A stretch of DNA of 64,000 nucleotides from Vibrio sp. Isolate34 (GTDB taxonomy: Bacteria; Pseudomonadota; Gammaproteobacteria; Enterobacterales; Vibrionaceae), in the NCBI RefSeq assembly GCF_022397915.1, contig NZ_JAKEUO010000017.1:1-64000 (forward strand). Reading direction: 5' to 3'. Of the stretch, positions 48,802 to 57,733 are shown in pieces. Position numbers and translations under genes: made by a program. How positions within the stretch are numbered: the stretch's first letter is position 1; each line of letters begins with the position of its first letter. The notes beneath the pieces were generated by a model. The model did no database searches. It was given only the letters and a program-made list of their open reading frames with translations, and was not told the DNA's origin.

Positions 48802-51207
48802 ATGGTGAAAAAAGGAAAACGCTATATTGGACTCTCCCGACAGTTGATCGGGGTAATCATCGCAATCAGTACCTTATTCACCGTCATAGTGACAGGTCTG
48901 GGATTATATGTGGAGTACCAAAATCGAGTTTCTTTTATCAGTTCTCAGATCGAACAGGTTAAAGCGGGATACCTCTCTGGTTTAACGGCGAGCTTGTGGG
49001 TGGAAGACCGGACTCAACTGTTCGTACAAGCTGAGGGCATCTCTCGTTTACCCTCCGTTAGTTATCTTTTAATAGAAAGCCCCGATGAAAAAATTCTAGA
49101 GTTAGGTCAAAAGACCGAAGGCCAATCTTATTCCCAGTCTTGGGAAATGGTGCACCAGATGGGTGGCAAAGACTTCTCATTAGCAACGCTCACAGTGCAG
49201 TCTGATTTAAGCATGATTCTTAATGATTTCGAAGAACGGGTTCTGTTATTGCTCGCCTTCGAAGCGGTTAAAATATTCTTGCTTTCTTTAGTGTGTCTAA
49301 CTATCGTCTATCGTCTGGTAGTGAAACGCTTAATGACCATGTCCTCTCAGATCAACCAACAACAAGTTGAAGACAATAAGCCGCGCTTCTTAACCCCAAC
49401 CGACTCGGCTTATAAAGATGAGATCTCGACGTTGGAGAGCAGTTACAACCAGTCTATTGAACGCATTCGTCAACAGTACCAAGAACTGGAAAAAGCCAAA
49501 GACGTCGCTGAAGTGGCTAACCGTAACAAGAGTGAATTCCTGGCTAATATGAGCCACGAGATCCGAACCCCAATGAATGGGATTATCGGGTTGTCATCTC
49601 TGCTCTCTGAAATGGATATACCAAAAGAGCAAAAAGAGTATGTCAACATGCTCAACACTTCTTCACTTACGCTGCTCGATTTAATTAACGACATTCTCGA
49701 TTACTCGAAGATTGAAGCTGGCCGACTTGAGCTTCAGCAAGAACCGATGAAAATGATGGGCATTGCAGCCGATGTGGAATCGACCTTCCGAGTTAAAGCT
49801 GAACAGAAAGGGCTTAGATTCCAGCTCGCGATTGATCCTAAGATCCCAACTATGGTGATTGGCGATGGCACTCAGCTAAGACAAGTGTTGAACAACTTGG
49901 TCGGCAACGCCATCAAATTCACTGAGCATGGCCATGTCACGCTGTCGCTTCATTTAGAACAAGTGATTGAACCGGAGCAAAAGCTGAGGGTTAGATTTGA
50001 GGTGACAGACAGCGGTATCGGCATTGCGGAAGACAAACAGCAATCGGTATTTGATAAGTTCCAACAAGCCGATGGTAGTACCACGCGCATTTATGGCGGC
50101 ACAGGACTTGGTCTAACGATATGCGATAAGATCGTGACCTTAATGGGCAGTAAGCTTGAACTGACCAGTGTCGAAGGCAAAGGTAGTACATTCTATTTCG
50201 TTGCCGACTTTGATCCGTGTTTAGAAGCAGATGAGAGCAACATCGACTTTAATAAGGTCTCGGTATTGCTGGTGGATGATAGCCAATTGAACATGCGTAT
50301 AACGTCCACACAGCTGCAATCCTTCGGCGTTAAGTCAGAGTGCTGCGAAACGGCAAACCAAGCGCTAGAGTTGGTTTCAGAGTCTCTGGCTAAGTCGTCG
50401 CCTTACGACTTAGTGCTGATTGATAAAGTGATGCCGTCGGTTGATGGCTTCCAACTGGCAAGAAGCTTGGTCGAGCGCTTTGGTAGCGAGTGTCCTAAGT
50501 TAGTGATGATCTCCGCCGACCCAAGAAAACAAGATGAAGTTCGCGCGAAACAAGTCGGCTTTGTTGCTTACATTGCTCGCCCTTATCAGGACAACCAACT
50601 TAAGTGGACCATCAGTGAAGTGCTTACGAGAGCGACTGATACTTCAACCTTCACCTACCCAAATCGAGGCGAGGTGGCGTTTAAAGACAATGAACCGGCG
50701 CCAGTCACCAAACCTGCGGCTATTGCTAAACCAGCACAGCCTGAGAAAACGGCTTTAAAAGAAGAACCAAAACCTGCGGCGGTCACGGCCTCTTTTAGTG
50801 GCAAGGTCTTAGTTGTGGAAGATTCGAGAGTGAATCAACAAGTGGCCAAGATGATGCTTAAGAAGCTAGGCTTTGAGGTTGATATCGCCGACAACGGGGA
50901 AATCGGTGTCGAGAAGTTTAAAGCCAATGACTACGTGATGATCTTTATGGACTGTCAGATGCCCGTGCTTGATGGCTTTGAAGCAACTAAGCAGATCCGA
51001 GTGTTGGAAGAGGGCTCTTCAAAACATATTCCAATCGTCGCACTCACGGCTAACGTAGTGCAGCGAGACAAGCATTTATGTTTTGATGTCGGTATGGATG
51101 AGTTTTTACCAAAGCCCGTTAATCAAGGGAAGCTGAGAGAGATCGTTGAGAGTTTTTTGTCTGATAAGAACGAGCTAACGAACGAAAGCGAGCAGAAGAT
51201 TGTTTAG
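48802..51207 (+). CDS. Hybrid histidine kinase with two receiver domains
   Basis: The ATG at 48802 gives 801 residues; the ribosome site is poor and a TTG two codons earlier is possible. Two membrane helices (about 14-36 and 148-172) flank a short periplasmic region. Then come a coiled coil, the phosphoacceptor His252 (MSHEIRTPMNGIIGL), an ATPase domain (LVGNAIKFTEHG, DSGIGI, TGLGLTI), a first receiver (VSVLLVDDSQLN, Asp541 in VLIDKVMP) and, after a proline-alanine linker, a second (VLVVEDSRVN, Asp717 in MIFMDCQMPVLDGF). No Hpt domain is present, so phosphate must leave to a separate Hpt protein. The divergent neighbour may be its periplasmic sensor partner. Confidence 0.88.
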   Translation: MVKKGKRYIGLSRQLIGVIIAISTLFTVIVTGLGLYVEYQNRVSFISSQIEQVKAGYLSGLTASLWVEDRTQLFVQAEGISRLPSVSYLLIESPDEKILELGQKTEGQSYSQSWEMVHQMGGKDFSLATLTVQSDLSMILNDFEERVLLLLAFEAVKIFLLSLVCLTIVYRLVVKRLMTMSSQINQQQVEDNKPRFLTPTDSAYKDEISTLESSYNQSIERIRQQYQELEKAKDVAEVANRNKSEFLANMSHEIRTPMNGIIGLSSLLSEMDIPKEQKEYVNMLNTSSLTLLDLINDILDYSKIEAGRLELQQEPMKMMGIAADVESTFRVKAEQKGLRFQLAIDPKIPTMVIGDGTQLRQVLNNLVGNAIKFTEHGHVTLSLHLEQVIEPEQKLRVRFEVTDSGIGIAEDKQQSVFDKFQQADGSTTRIYGGTGLGLTICDKIVTLMGSKLELTSVEGKGSTFYFVADFDPCLEADESNIDFNKVSVLLVDDSQLNMRITSTQLQSFGVKSECCETANQALELVSESLAKSSPYDLVLIDKVMPSVDGFQLARSLVERFGSECPKLVMISADPRKQDEVRAKQVGFVAYIARPYQDNQLKWTISEVLTRATDTSTFTYPNRGEVAFKDNEPAPVTKPAAIAKPAQPEKTALKEEPKPAAVTASFSGKVLVVEDSRVNQQVAKMMLKKLGFEVDIADNGEIGVEKFKANDYVMIFMDCQMPVLDGFEATKQIRVLEEGSSKHIPIVALTANVVQRDKHLCFDVGMDEFLPKPVNQGKLREIVESFLSDKNELTNESEQKIV

Positions 51208-51240
51208 CTCGTGCGCCATCAAATCCAATCGTTAAAACCC

Positions 51241-51270
51241 AAAACTCCGACTCAAACCGTCGGAGTTTTT
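51241..51270 (+). terminator. Terminator of the hybrid kinase gene
   Basis: AAAACTCCGAC pairs with GTCGGAGTTTTT across a short loop with a T run. Confidence 0.85.
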
Positions 51271-51290
51271 GTATGTGTTCGCTTTTTTTC

Positions 51291-51314
51291 CTAAGCCTAA
51301 GCCTAAGCCTAGGC
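51291..51314. repeat. Four tandem 6-bp repeats
   Basis: CTAAGC occurs three times, followed by CTAGGC, directly after the kinase terminator and 17 bases before the end of the GntR gene. It may vary in copy number between strains. Confidence 0.8.
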
Positions 51315-51330
51315 AAATGGTTACGTGATG

Positions 51331-52059
51331 CTAACCAATACTATCAATATGGATCACCACAGAATCTGGTCGCCAGTATTCCAATTCACAGTCCATTAGC
51401 TCGCCATCTTGTTTGTAGTTTACACGGCAGATCTTCAGCACTGGCTGACCTTCAGCTAGGTTTAACGCCTTAGCGACATGCGCAGGAGCGGAAGTGGGAA
51501 TGACATCAAAGCGCGATCGTTTGGTCTCGTAGCCGTATTTTTCTCGGTAGATTCCCGTCAGCGACATGGTGAGATTTTCCGACAATACTTTCTCAAATAG
51601 CGGTGCTTTCAGTACGTTTTCAACGAACAGTACCGCTCTACCATCAATAAAGCGTAATCGCTCAATCACGTGTATTGGCGTTATCTGCTCTATCTCTAAT
51701 GCTTTGGCGTAGTCGCCTGCGGCCATCTCTGTGCGAGTGCTCAGCAGTCGTGTTTCTGCAATGCGATCTTGTTCGCGAATCATTTGATGAAAGTGAGAAC
51801 GTGACAATGGGTTGTAGCGAATACGCTCGGGCGACACGTACCAACCTCGGCGCTCTTCTCGGTATATCAGCCCCTCGGTTTCTAACGACACCAGTGCATC
51901 TTTGAGCGTGATTCGAGTGGTTGAAAACAGCTCACTGAGTTCTCTTTCAGATGGTAGTTTTTGCCCCTCGGTGAAGATGCCAGATTGAAGCTGTTCTCTG
52001 ATGCTTGCCTTAATTCTGCCTAGCTGTGTCCCTGATTGCCCTGTACCCAATGTTCTCAT
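51331..52059 (-). CDS. GntR/HutC-family regulator with UTRA domain
   Basis: From the ATG at 52059 the protein is 242 residues. The N-terminal winged helix (LGRIKASIREQLQSGIFTEGQKLPSERELSELFSTTRITLKDALVSLETEGLIYREERRGWYVSP) is of GntR type. The UTRA ligand domain follows (AGDYAKALEIEQITPIHVIERLRFIDGRAVLFVENVLKA to CELEYWRPDSVVIHID). This group includes PhnF/PhnR regulators of phosphonate uptake. It is divergent from the importer operon, and the same near-palindrome precedes both starts. An upstream GTG (52104) would place the operator inside the gene, so 52059 is preferred, although its ribosome site is weak. Confidence 0.85.
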   Translation of the reverse strand: MRTLGTGQSGTQLGRIKASIREQLQSGIFTEGQKLPSERELSELFSTTRITLKDALVSLETEGLIYREERRGWYVSPERIRYNPLSRSHFHQMIREQDRIAETRLLSTRTEMAAGDYAKALEIEQITPIHVIERLRFIDGRAVLFVENVLKAPLFEKVLSENLTMSLTGIYREKYGYETKRSRFDVIPTSAPAHVAKALNLAEGQPVLKICRVNYKQDGELMDCELEYWRPDSVVIHIDSIG

Positions 52060-52062
52060 TGC

Positions 52063-52081
52063 TGATCTAGTCCATAAGTTC
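52063..52081 (-). promoter_or_regulatory. Operator copy before the GntR gene
   Basis: Reading toward the GntR gene: GAACTTA then TGGACTAGATCA, ending 3 bases before its ATG. The 12-base near-palindrome is centred on CTAG, as is common for HutC-group operators. Confidence 0.6.
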
Positions 52082-52236
52082 GTGTGCTCAATAAGGTAAA
52101 CCACGGAGTTAACAGGAATGTGACAGTAAACAAAGGCTTATTGTCATATGAGTGAAATATAACTGCCATGTAAATGCATCTGAACTGTCAAATAACTTGC
52201 GCGAAAGCGTCATATTCTGGCGATAGCATACAAAGC

Positions 52237-52256
52237 GAACTTACTGACCTAGTCCA
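52237..52256 (+). promoter_or_regulatory. Operator copy before the importer operon
   Basis: GAACTTA, one base, then TGACCTAGTCCA, the counterpart of the copy at 52063-52081. It ends 14 bases before the binding-protein ATG and touches its ribosome site, so binding would block transcription leaving this promoter. Confidence 0.6.
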
Positions 52257-52270
52257 GAGGGATAGAGACA

Positions 52271-53374
52271 ATGAAAACTTTGCTTAGCCGTTCAACTGTA
52301 TCGCCAGCCAAACTGATTGGTTCACCTGCAAAATTAATCGGCGCAACGCTAATAACGGCAACACTTTCAATGCCAGCGATGGCGAAGGATGCTGATCTTG
52401 AGTCACTGATTGAAGCCGCTCAAAAAGAGGGTGCGGTTTACAGTGTGGGCATGCCAGACAGTTGGGCAAACTGGAAAGGCACATGGGCTGATCTGAAAGC
52501 AAACTACGGTTTGAAGCATCAGGATACAGATATGAGCTCGGCACAAGAGATCTCGAAATTTGAAGCAGAGAAAAGAAACGCAACCGCAGATATCGGTGAC
52601 GTTGGTTTTGCCTTTGCACGTGTCGCTGTACAGAAAGACGTAACGCAGCCATACAAACCAACCACTTGGAATGACATTCCAGACTGGGCGAAAGATAAAG
52701 ATGGTCACTGGGCTCTGGCTTATACGGGCACTATCTCGTTTATATCAAACAACAACCTTGTTAAAGACGCACCAAAATCTTGGAGTGACCTACTCGAAGG
52801 CGATTACAAAGTCACTGTAGGTGACGTAGGTGTCGCAGCACAAGCTAACAACGCGATTCTAGCGGCGGCATTTGCGAATGGCGGTGACGAATCAAACCTA
52901 AAACCAGCGATTAAATTCTTTGGTGAGCTAGCGAAACAAGGTCGTCTGTCTTATACCGATCCAAGCATCGCGAACCTTGAAAAAGGCGAAGTAGAAGTGG
53001 CGATCATGTGGGATTTCAACGCATTGAACTACCGCGACAAGATCGACCGTGAGCGCTTTACGGTAAGCATTCCACAAGATGGTTCAGTGATCTCTGGTTA
53101 CACCACCATCATCAACAAATACGCGAAAAACCCGAACGCAGCGAAGTTGGCTCGTGAATACATCTTCAGCGATCAAGGTCAAATCAACCTAGCAGAAGGT
53201 TACGCGCGTCCAATCCGTAGCAGTGTTACGCTACCCCAATCAGTACAAGACAAGCTGATCTCGAATGAGCAATACAGCAACGTTCACCCAGTCACTGATT
53301 TCTCAGCATGGGAAAAATCAGCACGTCGCCTGCCACGTCAATGGCAAGAAAGCGTATTGATTCACCAGCAATAA
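52271..53374 (+). CDS. ABC importer substrate-binding protein
   Basis: This 367-residue exported protein has an unusually long N-region before its signal core; residues 10-23 contain a repeated SPAKLIG motif, and cleavage is likely after AMA. The mature part is a type II periplasmic binding protein of the iron/polyamine/2-aminoethylphosphonate group (LIEAAQKEGAVYSVGMPDSWANWKGTWADLKANYGLKHQDTDMSSAQEISKFEAEK; GEVEVAIMWDFNALNYRDKI). It heads a seven-member cassette including the divergent regulator. Ligand unknown; the two phosphatase-type enzymes encoded downstream point to a phosphorylated or phosphonate compound. Confidence 0.82.
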   Translation: MKTLLSRSTVSPAKLIGSPAKLIGATLITATLSMPAMAKDADLESLIEAAQKEGAVYSVGMPDSWANWKGTWADLKANYGLKHQDTDMSSAQEISKFEAEKRNATADIGDVGFAFARVAVQKDVTQPYKPTTWNDIPDWAKDKDGHWALAYTGTISFISNNNLVKDAPKSWSDLLEGDYKVTVGDVGVAAQANNAILAAAFANGGDESNLKPAIKFFGELAKQGRLSYTDPSIANLEKGEVEVAIMWDFNALNYRDKIDRERFTVSIPQDGSVISGYTTIINKYAKNPNAAKLAREYIFSDQGQINLAEGYARPIRSSVTLPQSVQDKLISNEQYSNVHPVTDFSAWEKSARRLPRQWQESVLIHQQ

Positions 53375-53435
53375 TCCCGCTTAACACGCCACCTGTAACG
53401 GGTGGCTTATAGAAACAAGCAATAGAGAATAGACC

Positions 53436-54302
53436 ATGAGCAATAAGGTTATCCTTGTTGTTCTAGATGGACTGAATTATCAGGTAGCCCGTGATTGTAT
53501 GGGCTACCTGAACGGTCTTCTAGAACTTAAAGATCTTCATGAAAAACGGGGCGATTTGCAAAATAAACAGAGCACGCAAAAAAACAAGCTGCGCGCCACA
53601 CTTTATCCAATGCAGTGTGAACTGCCGTCTATGTCACGCCCTTTGTATGAATGCATTTTAACGGGAGTTCGCCCTGTTGAGAGTGGCATTGTTAACAACC
53701 AAATCGTGCGTTTGTCGAATCACGAGTCGATCTTTAGCTTGGCTAAATCGCAAGGTAAAGTGACGGCTGCAGCGGCATATCATTGGGTGAGCGAGTTGTA
53801 TAACCGAGCGCCGTTTGACGCTGTGCGTGACCGTTTTACCAACGACGAAACCATGAACATTCAACACGGCTGTTTCTACCATTGGGACCACTACCCAGAT
53901 GAAGCCTTGTTTTTGGATGCTGAACACCTACGTGTTACTCATCAGCCGGACTTCTTATTGATTCACCCAATGAACATTGACGATATTGGACACAAGCACG
54001 GGTTGGATTCTCGCCAATACCGCAACAGTGCGCGTGGCGCGGATATCTACCTGTCGAACTACCTTGAGAAATGGGTAGACGATGGTTATCAGGTGATCAT
54101 CACCAGTGACCACGGCATGAACAATGACTTGTCTCACGGTGGTATTCTGCCTGAAGAGCGTGAAGTACCATTCTTCGTAATTGGCGATAAGTTCACACAC
54201 CAAGAATGTTCAGTGAAACAGACTGATATTTGCGGCAGCGTGTGTCAGCTACTCAACCTTGAACACGATAAATCTTACACTCAGGAATTGTTGGCCCTAT
54301 GA
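53436..54302 (+). CDS. Alkaline-phosphatase-superfamily phosphohydrolase
   Basis: This 288-residue protein without a signal peptide belongs to the phosphodiesterase/nucleotide pyrophosphatase branch. It opens with metal-binding VILVVLDGLNY, has a candidate nucleophile region at LPSMSRPLYECILTGVRPVESGI, and carries HPMNIDDIGHKHG and VIITSDHGMNNDLSHGG, which supply the second-metal Asp/His set. This resembles phosphonoacetate hydrolase and NPP enzymes. Acting in the cytoplasm on the imported compound is the simplest role. Its stop overlaps the next start by 4 bases. Confidence 0.8.
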   Translation: MSNKVILVVLDGLNYQVARDCMGYLNGLLELKDLHEKRGDLQNKQSTQKNKLRATLYPMQCELPSMSRPLYECILTGVRPVESGIVNNQIVRLSNHESIFSLAKSQGKVTAAAAYHWVSELYNRAPFDAVRDRFTNDETMNIQHGCFYHWDHYPDEALFLDAEHLRVTHQPDFLLIHPMNIDDIGHKHGLDSRQYRNSARGADIYLSNYLEKWVDDGYQVIITSDHGMNNDLSHGGILPEEREVPFFVIGDKFTHQECSVKQTDICGSVCQLLNLEHDKSYTQELLAL

Positions 54303-55192
54303 GCAGTTCTGTAATCACGCAGAGCGATGGCTCTGCGCTTAAACCTCAAAGTAAATCTTGGTTCAAACGCTTCAAGCCCGCTTTGTGGCTTGCGCCTTTC
54401 GCACTGTTTTTCTACCTGTTTCAACTGGCACCTATGGTTTGGGTGCTGATCAACAGCTTCTTCTACGACGATGAGCTCTCTCTCGAAAACTATTCTGAAA
54501 TATTCGATTCTGCTTTCATGATGCAGGCCTTTGGCAACAGTTTATGGTTGTCGATTTGGTCGAGCATTGTTGGCTTAGCGATTGCGACTCTGTTGGTCTC
54601 TTCATTGCGCCGCGTCGATTCTAAAATCCGCGATGCGGTGATTGCGTTTACCAACATGAGCAGCAACTTCTCTGGTGTGCCTCTGTCGTTCGCTTTCATC
54701 ATCATCTTGGGCACCAATGGTGCGATCACCCTATTGCTCAAGCAGTACGGTTTACTGGGTGATTTCGACCTGTATGGCAAGTGGGGCTTGCTGGCGATTT
54801 ATATCTACTTCCAGATCCCATTGGCGGTGTTGTTACTCTATCCAGCGTTTGATGCTCTGAGTGACGACTGGCAAGCTGCCTCAGCACTGCTTGGTGCGAA
54901 AACGTGGCAATACTGGACCAAAATTGCGCTGCCTGTTTTATCTCCTGCTTTGTTTGGCACCTTCATCATCTTAATTGCTAATGCGATTGGCGCCTATGCG
55001 AGCGTGTATGCGTTGACCTCGGGCAACTACAACGTGATTACGATTCGGATCGCGAGCCTAGTATCGGGCGACTTGTTCTTAGAGCCTAACCTAGCCGCAG
55101 CAATTTCCGTAATTCTGATGGCGATGCTGGCTTTCATCACCGTGATTAACCAATGGCTGATCAGCAAAAGCTACGCAGGGAAGAGAAAGTAA
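54299..55192 (+). CDS. ABC importer permease 1
   Basis: This 297-residue membrane protein has six helices and the importer EAA-type loop (ALSDDWQAASALLGAKTWQYWTKIALPVLSPALFGTF), which docks on the ATPase. It is of the PotB/PhnU type. Its stop overlaps the next start (TAATG). It pairs with permease 2 as a heterodimer. Confidence 0.88.
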   Translation: MSSSVITQSDGSALKPQSKSWFKRFKPALWLAPFALFFYLFQLAPMVWVLINSFFYDDELSLENYSEIFDSAFMMQAFGNSLWLSIWSSIVGLAIATLLVSSLRRVDSKIRDAVIAFTNMSSNFSGVPLSFAFIIILGTNGAITLLLKQYGLLGDFDLYGKWGLLAIYIYFQIPLAVLLLYPAFDALSDDWQAASALLGAKTWQYWTKIALPVLSPALFGTFIILIANAIGAYASVYALTSGNYNVITIRIASLVSGDLFLEPNLAAAISVILMAMLAFITVINQWLISKSYAGKRK

Positions 55193-55977
55193 TGAACACC
55201 GTAAATACTCGCTTTCATAAAACCGTGGTCTATTCGATCGTTGGCATCATGATGATTCCGATCTTAGCGACCTTCATCTACTCGATCTCTTCGCGTTGGG
55301 GTGCGACGATCTTGCCTGATGGCTTTACTCTGGATTGGTACATTAACCTACTGACGGATCCTCGCTTCTTACAAGCCTTCGGTCGTTCACTGTTTATCTG
55401 TGTGGCGGCGCTGTCACTGAGTGTGGTGTTGGTTCTGCCTGCGATTTTCGTGGTGTTTTACTATTTCCCGAAACTCGACAAGGTGATGAATATCCTCATC
55501 TTATTGCCGTTCGCAGTACCGCCAGTAGTGTCGTCGGTTGGCTTGCTTCAGCTGTATGCCGATAGCGAAATCTCTTTGATAGGCACACCGTGGATTCTGA
55601 TTGGTACCTACTTCACCATCGCATTGCCATTCATGTATCGCGCGATTGCCAACAGCTTTGAAGCGATCAACCTGCACGACTTGATGGACGCGGCTCACCT
55701 GCTCGGCGCAAGCACTACCAAGGCGTTCTTATTGATTATTCTGCCAAACCTTAAGAAAGGCTTAATGGCGTCGCTGTTCTTGTCGTTCTCGTTCCTATTG
55801 GGCGAGTTCGTGTTCGCCAACATCTTGGTGGGTACACGTTACGAGACGCTGCAAATCTACCTATACAACATGCGTCAAACCAGCGGCCACTTCACGTCAG
55901 CCCTTGTGATGACGTACTTCCTGTTTATTTTCTTACTGACTTGGTTGGCAAGTCGTTTCAGCCAGGGAACCAAATAA
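55192..55977 (+). CDS. ABC importer permease 2
   Basis: The ATG at 55192 overlaps the stop of permease 1; a frame beginning 13 codons earlier is inside that gene. The 261-residue protein has six helices and the EAA-type loop LHDLMDAAHLLGASTTKAFLLIILPNLKKGLMAS. It is of the PotC/PhnV type. It overlaps the ATPase start in the same TAATG way. Confidence 0.88.
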   Translation: MNTVNTRFHKTVVYSIVGIMMIPILATFIYSISSRWGATILPDGFTLDWYINLLTDPRFLQAFGRSLFICVAALSLSVVLVLPAIFVVFYYFPKLDKVMNILILLPFAVPPVVSSVGLLQLYADSEISLIGTPWILIGTYFTIALPFMYRAIANSFEAINLHDLMDAAHLLGASTTKAFLLIILPNLKKGLMASLFLSFSFLLGEFVFANILVGTRYETLQIYLYNMRQTSGHFTSALVMTYFLFIFLLTWLASRFSQGTK

Positions 55978-56996
55978 TGAGCTATGTAAATGCGAAAAAC
56001 CTCACCAAGCGCTTTGGTGACAACACAGTATTTGAAGATATTGAATTCTCCATCGAGAAGGGAGAGTTCATCACGCTGCTTGGCCCGAGTGGTTGCGGTA
56101 AATCAACGCTGCTGCGTAGCTTGGCAGGTTTGAACCCGGTTGATGGTGGCGAGATTTGGGTAAATGGTGAAGAGATTACTCACCAAGTGCCGCAAGAGCG
56201 TGGCATCGGCATGGTTTTTCAATCTTATGCGCTGTTCCCGAACATGACGGTCGAGGGCAACATTGCGTTTGGCCTTAAGATGAAAAAGCTTGCTGCCGAC
56301 GAGATAAAGCGCGAAGTCGCGAAAGTGATTGGGCTGGTGGATTTAACAAGCAAAGAGAAGTTCTACCCGCATCAGCTATCAGGCGGCCAGCGTCAGCGTG
56401 TGGCTTTGGCAAGAGCCTTGGTGGTGAAGCCGCGTATTCTATTGCTCGATGAGCCACTTTCAGCGCTGGATGCGAAGATCCGCAAACATTTGCGCCAACA
56501 GATCCGAGATATTCAAAAAGAGATGAACCTGACCACGATCTTTGTGACTCACGATCAAGAAGAAGCGATGATCATGTCTGACCGTATCTTCTTAATGAGC
56601 AAAGGCGAGATCGTCCAAGCGGGTACACCTGAAGAGATCTACACTCAACCTGCCAATGAGTTCGTCGCGGGTTTCATGGGACACTACAACTTGGTGCAAG
56701 CGAACAAGGCTAAGCAGCTGTTTAATATTGAAACCGAGTGGAAGGTGGCGATTCGCCCTGAATCTATCTACGTTAAAGAGCAAGGCCGACAATATGGCGA
56801 GCATATCTCTGCGCCGAAAACCGGCACCATTCGCAACCACCAACTCCTGGGTAACGTGATTCGCTACCAAGTGGACGTTGATGAGTGTGAATTAACGGTC
56901 GACTTACTTAACCGTTCTTCTGAGCGACTGTTGGCAAACGGCAGCCAGCTTGAACTCCTGTTTAACCTTAACGAAATTCAACCTGTGAGAGCCTAA
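55977..56996 (+). CDS. ABC importer ATPase
   Basis: The 339-residue ATPase starts at the ATG overlapping the permease 2 stop. Walker A GPSGCGKST, Q-loop FQSYALFPNMTV, signature LSGGQRQRVALARAL, Walker B ILLLDEPLSALD and the switch in VTHDQEEAM are intact. After about residue 235 comes a TOBE-type regulatory domain (AIRPESIYVKEQG, LGNVIRYQVDVDECELTVDL). Sequence style matches PotA/FbpC/PhnT importers. It is followed one base later by the HAD phosphatase gene. Confidence 0.9.
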   Translation: MSYVNAKNLTKRFGDNTVFEDIEFSIEKGEFITLLGPSGCGKSTLLRSLAGLNPVDGGEIWVNGEEITHQVPQERGIGMVFQSYALFPNMTVEGNIAFGLKMKKLAADEIKREVAKVIGLVDLTSKEKFYPHQLSGGQRQRVALARALVVKPRILLLDEPLSALDAKIRKHLRQQIRDIQKEMNLTTIFVTHDQEEAMIMSDRIFLMSKGEIVQAGTPEEIYTQPANEFVAGFMGHYNLVQANKAKQLFNIETEWKVAIRPESIYVKEQGRQYGEHISAPKTGTIRNHQLLGNVIRYQVDVDECELTVDLLNRSSERLLANGSQLELLFNLNEIQPVRA

Positions 56997-56997
56997 G

Positions 56998-57657
56998 ATG
57001 TTCAAACCTTTGTATGTATTTGATATGGATGAAACGCTGATCAATGCCGATGCGGCGATGCTCTGGAATGAGTTCTTGGTTGAAAAGGGCATTGCCACTG
57101 CGCCTAACTTTATCGAAGAAGATCAGCGCTTAATGGGTCTGTATTCGGAAGGTAAGCTGAACATGGAAGATTACCTCACGTTCGCTATGCAACCATTGGC
57201 TGAAATGCCAACAGAGCAAGTGACTGCCTTGGTGGAAGAGTGTGTTGAACAGCATATTCTACCTAAGCAGTTTAAACAGTCGAAACCTTTGATTGAGCAG
57301 CTAGAGAATGATGACATCGACATGTTGATCATCTCTGCCAGCGTGACTTTCTTAGTGGAAGCGGTCGGCCGCAAGATTGGTATCGAGAATGCACTCGGTA
57401 TCGATTTGATTGAAAACCAAGGTCGTTTTACGTCTCAAATCTCGGGCGTACCAAGCTACCGAGAGGGTAAAGTCACGCGTTTGAAAGAGTGGTTAGACAA
57501 CCAAGAAACCAACTACTCAGACATTCACTTTTATACGGATTCAATCAACGACCTACCTCTTTGTGAACACGCTGATTTTGCTTACTTGGTGAATCCATGC
57601 CCGCGTTTGAAAGCACTGGCTGATCAACCGAACTGGTCGATTCTCAGTTGGGATTAA
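56998..57657 (+). CDS. HAD-IB family phosphatase
   Basis: This 219-residue soluble enzyme has the HAD motifs: motif I FDMDETLINADAA (nucleophile and acid Asp), motif II LIISASVTFL, motif III with Lys in REGKVTRLKEWL, and motif IV FYTDSINDLPLCEHAD. The insertion cap is of the SerB/PSP type. It is last in the importer operon, immediately after the ATPase gene, so it probably removes phosphate from the product of the upstream hydrolase. A terminator follows at 44 bases. Confidence 0.88.
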   Translation: MFKPLYVFDMDETLINADAAMLWNEFLVEKGIATAPNFIEEDQRLMGLYSEGKLNMEDYLTFAMQPLAEMPTEQVTALVEECVEQHILPKQFKQSKPLIEQLENDDIDMLIISASVTFLVEAVGRKIGIENALGIDLIENQGRFTSQISGVPSYREGKVTRLKEWLDNQETNYSDIHFYTDSINDLPLCEHADFAYLVNPCPRLKALADQPNWSILSWD

Positions 57658-57700
57658 CACGAACCCTATATTCGAATTAGCTTCGTTCTAGAACTTATCA

Positions 57701-57725
57701 AGCCGCTGACTACAGCGGCTTTTTT
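57701..57725 (+). terminator. Terminator of the importer operon
   Basis: AGCCGCTG pairs with CAGCGGCT across four bases, then six Ts. Confidence 0.9.
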
Positions 57726-57733
57726 GATTCGTA

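Noticed and set aside
52436..52450. GTTTACAGTGTGGGC resembling a ParB2 site
   Set aside because: Only the left half matches; the right arm of the palindrome is lost, and it lies within the binding-protein signal region.
56573..56584. ATGATCATGTCT in the ABC ATPase gene, similar to an RctB 12-mer
   Set aside because: A lone match of the 7-base core in a coding sequence with no neighbours; similar single hits (for example near 26086, 30603 and 62252) are expected by chance.
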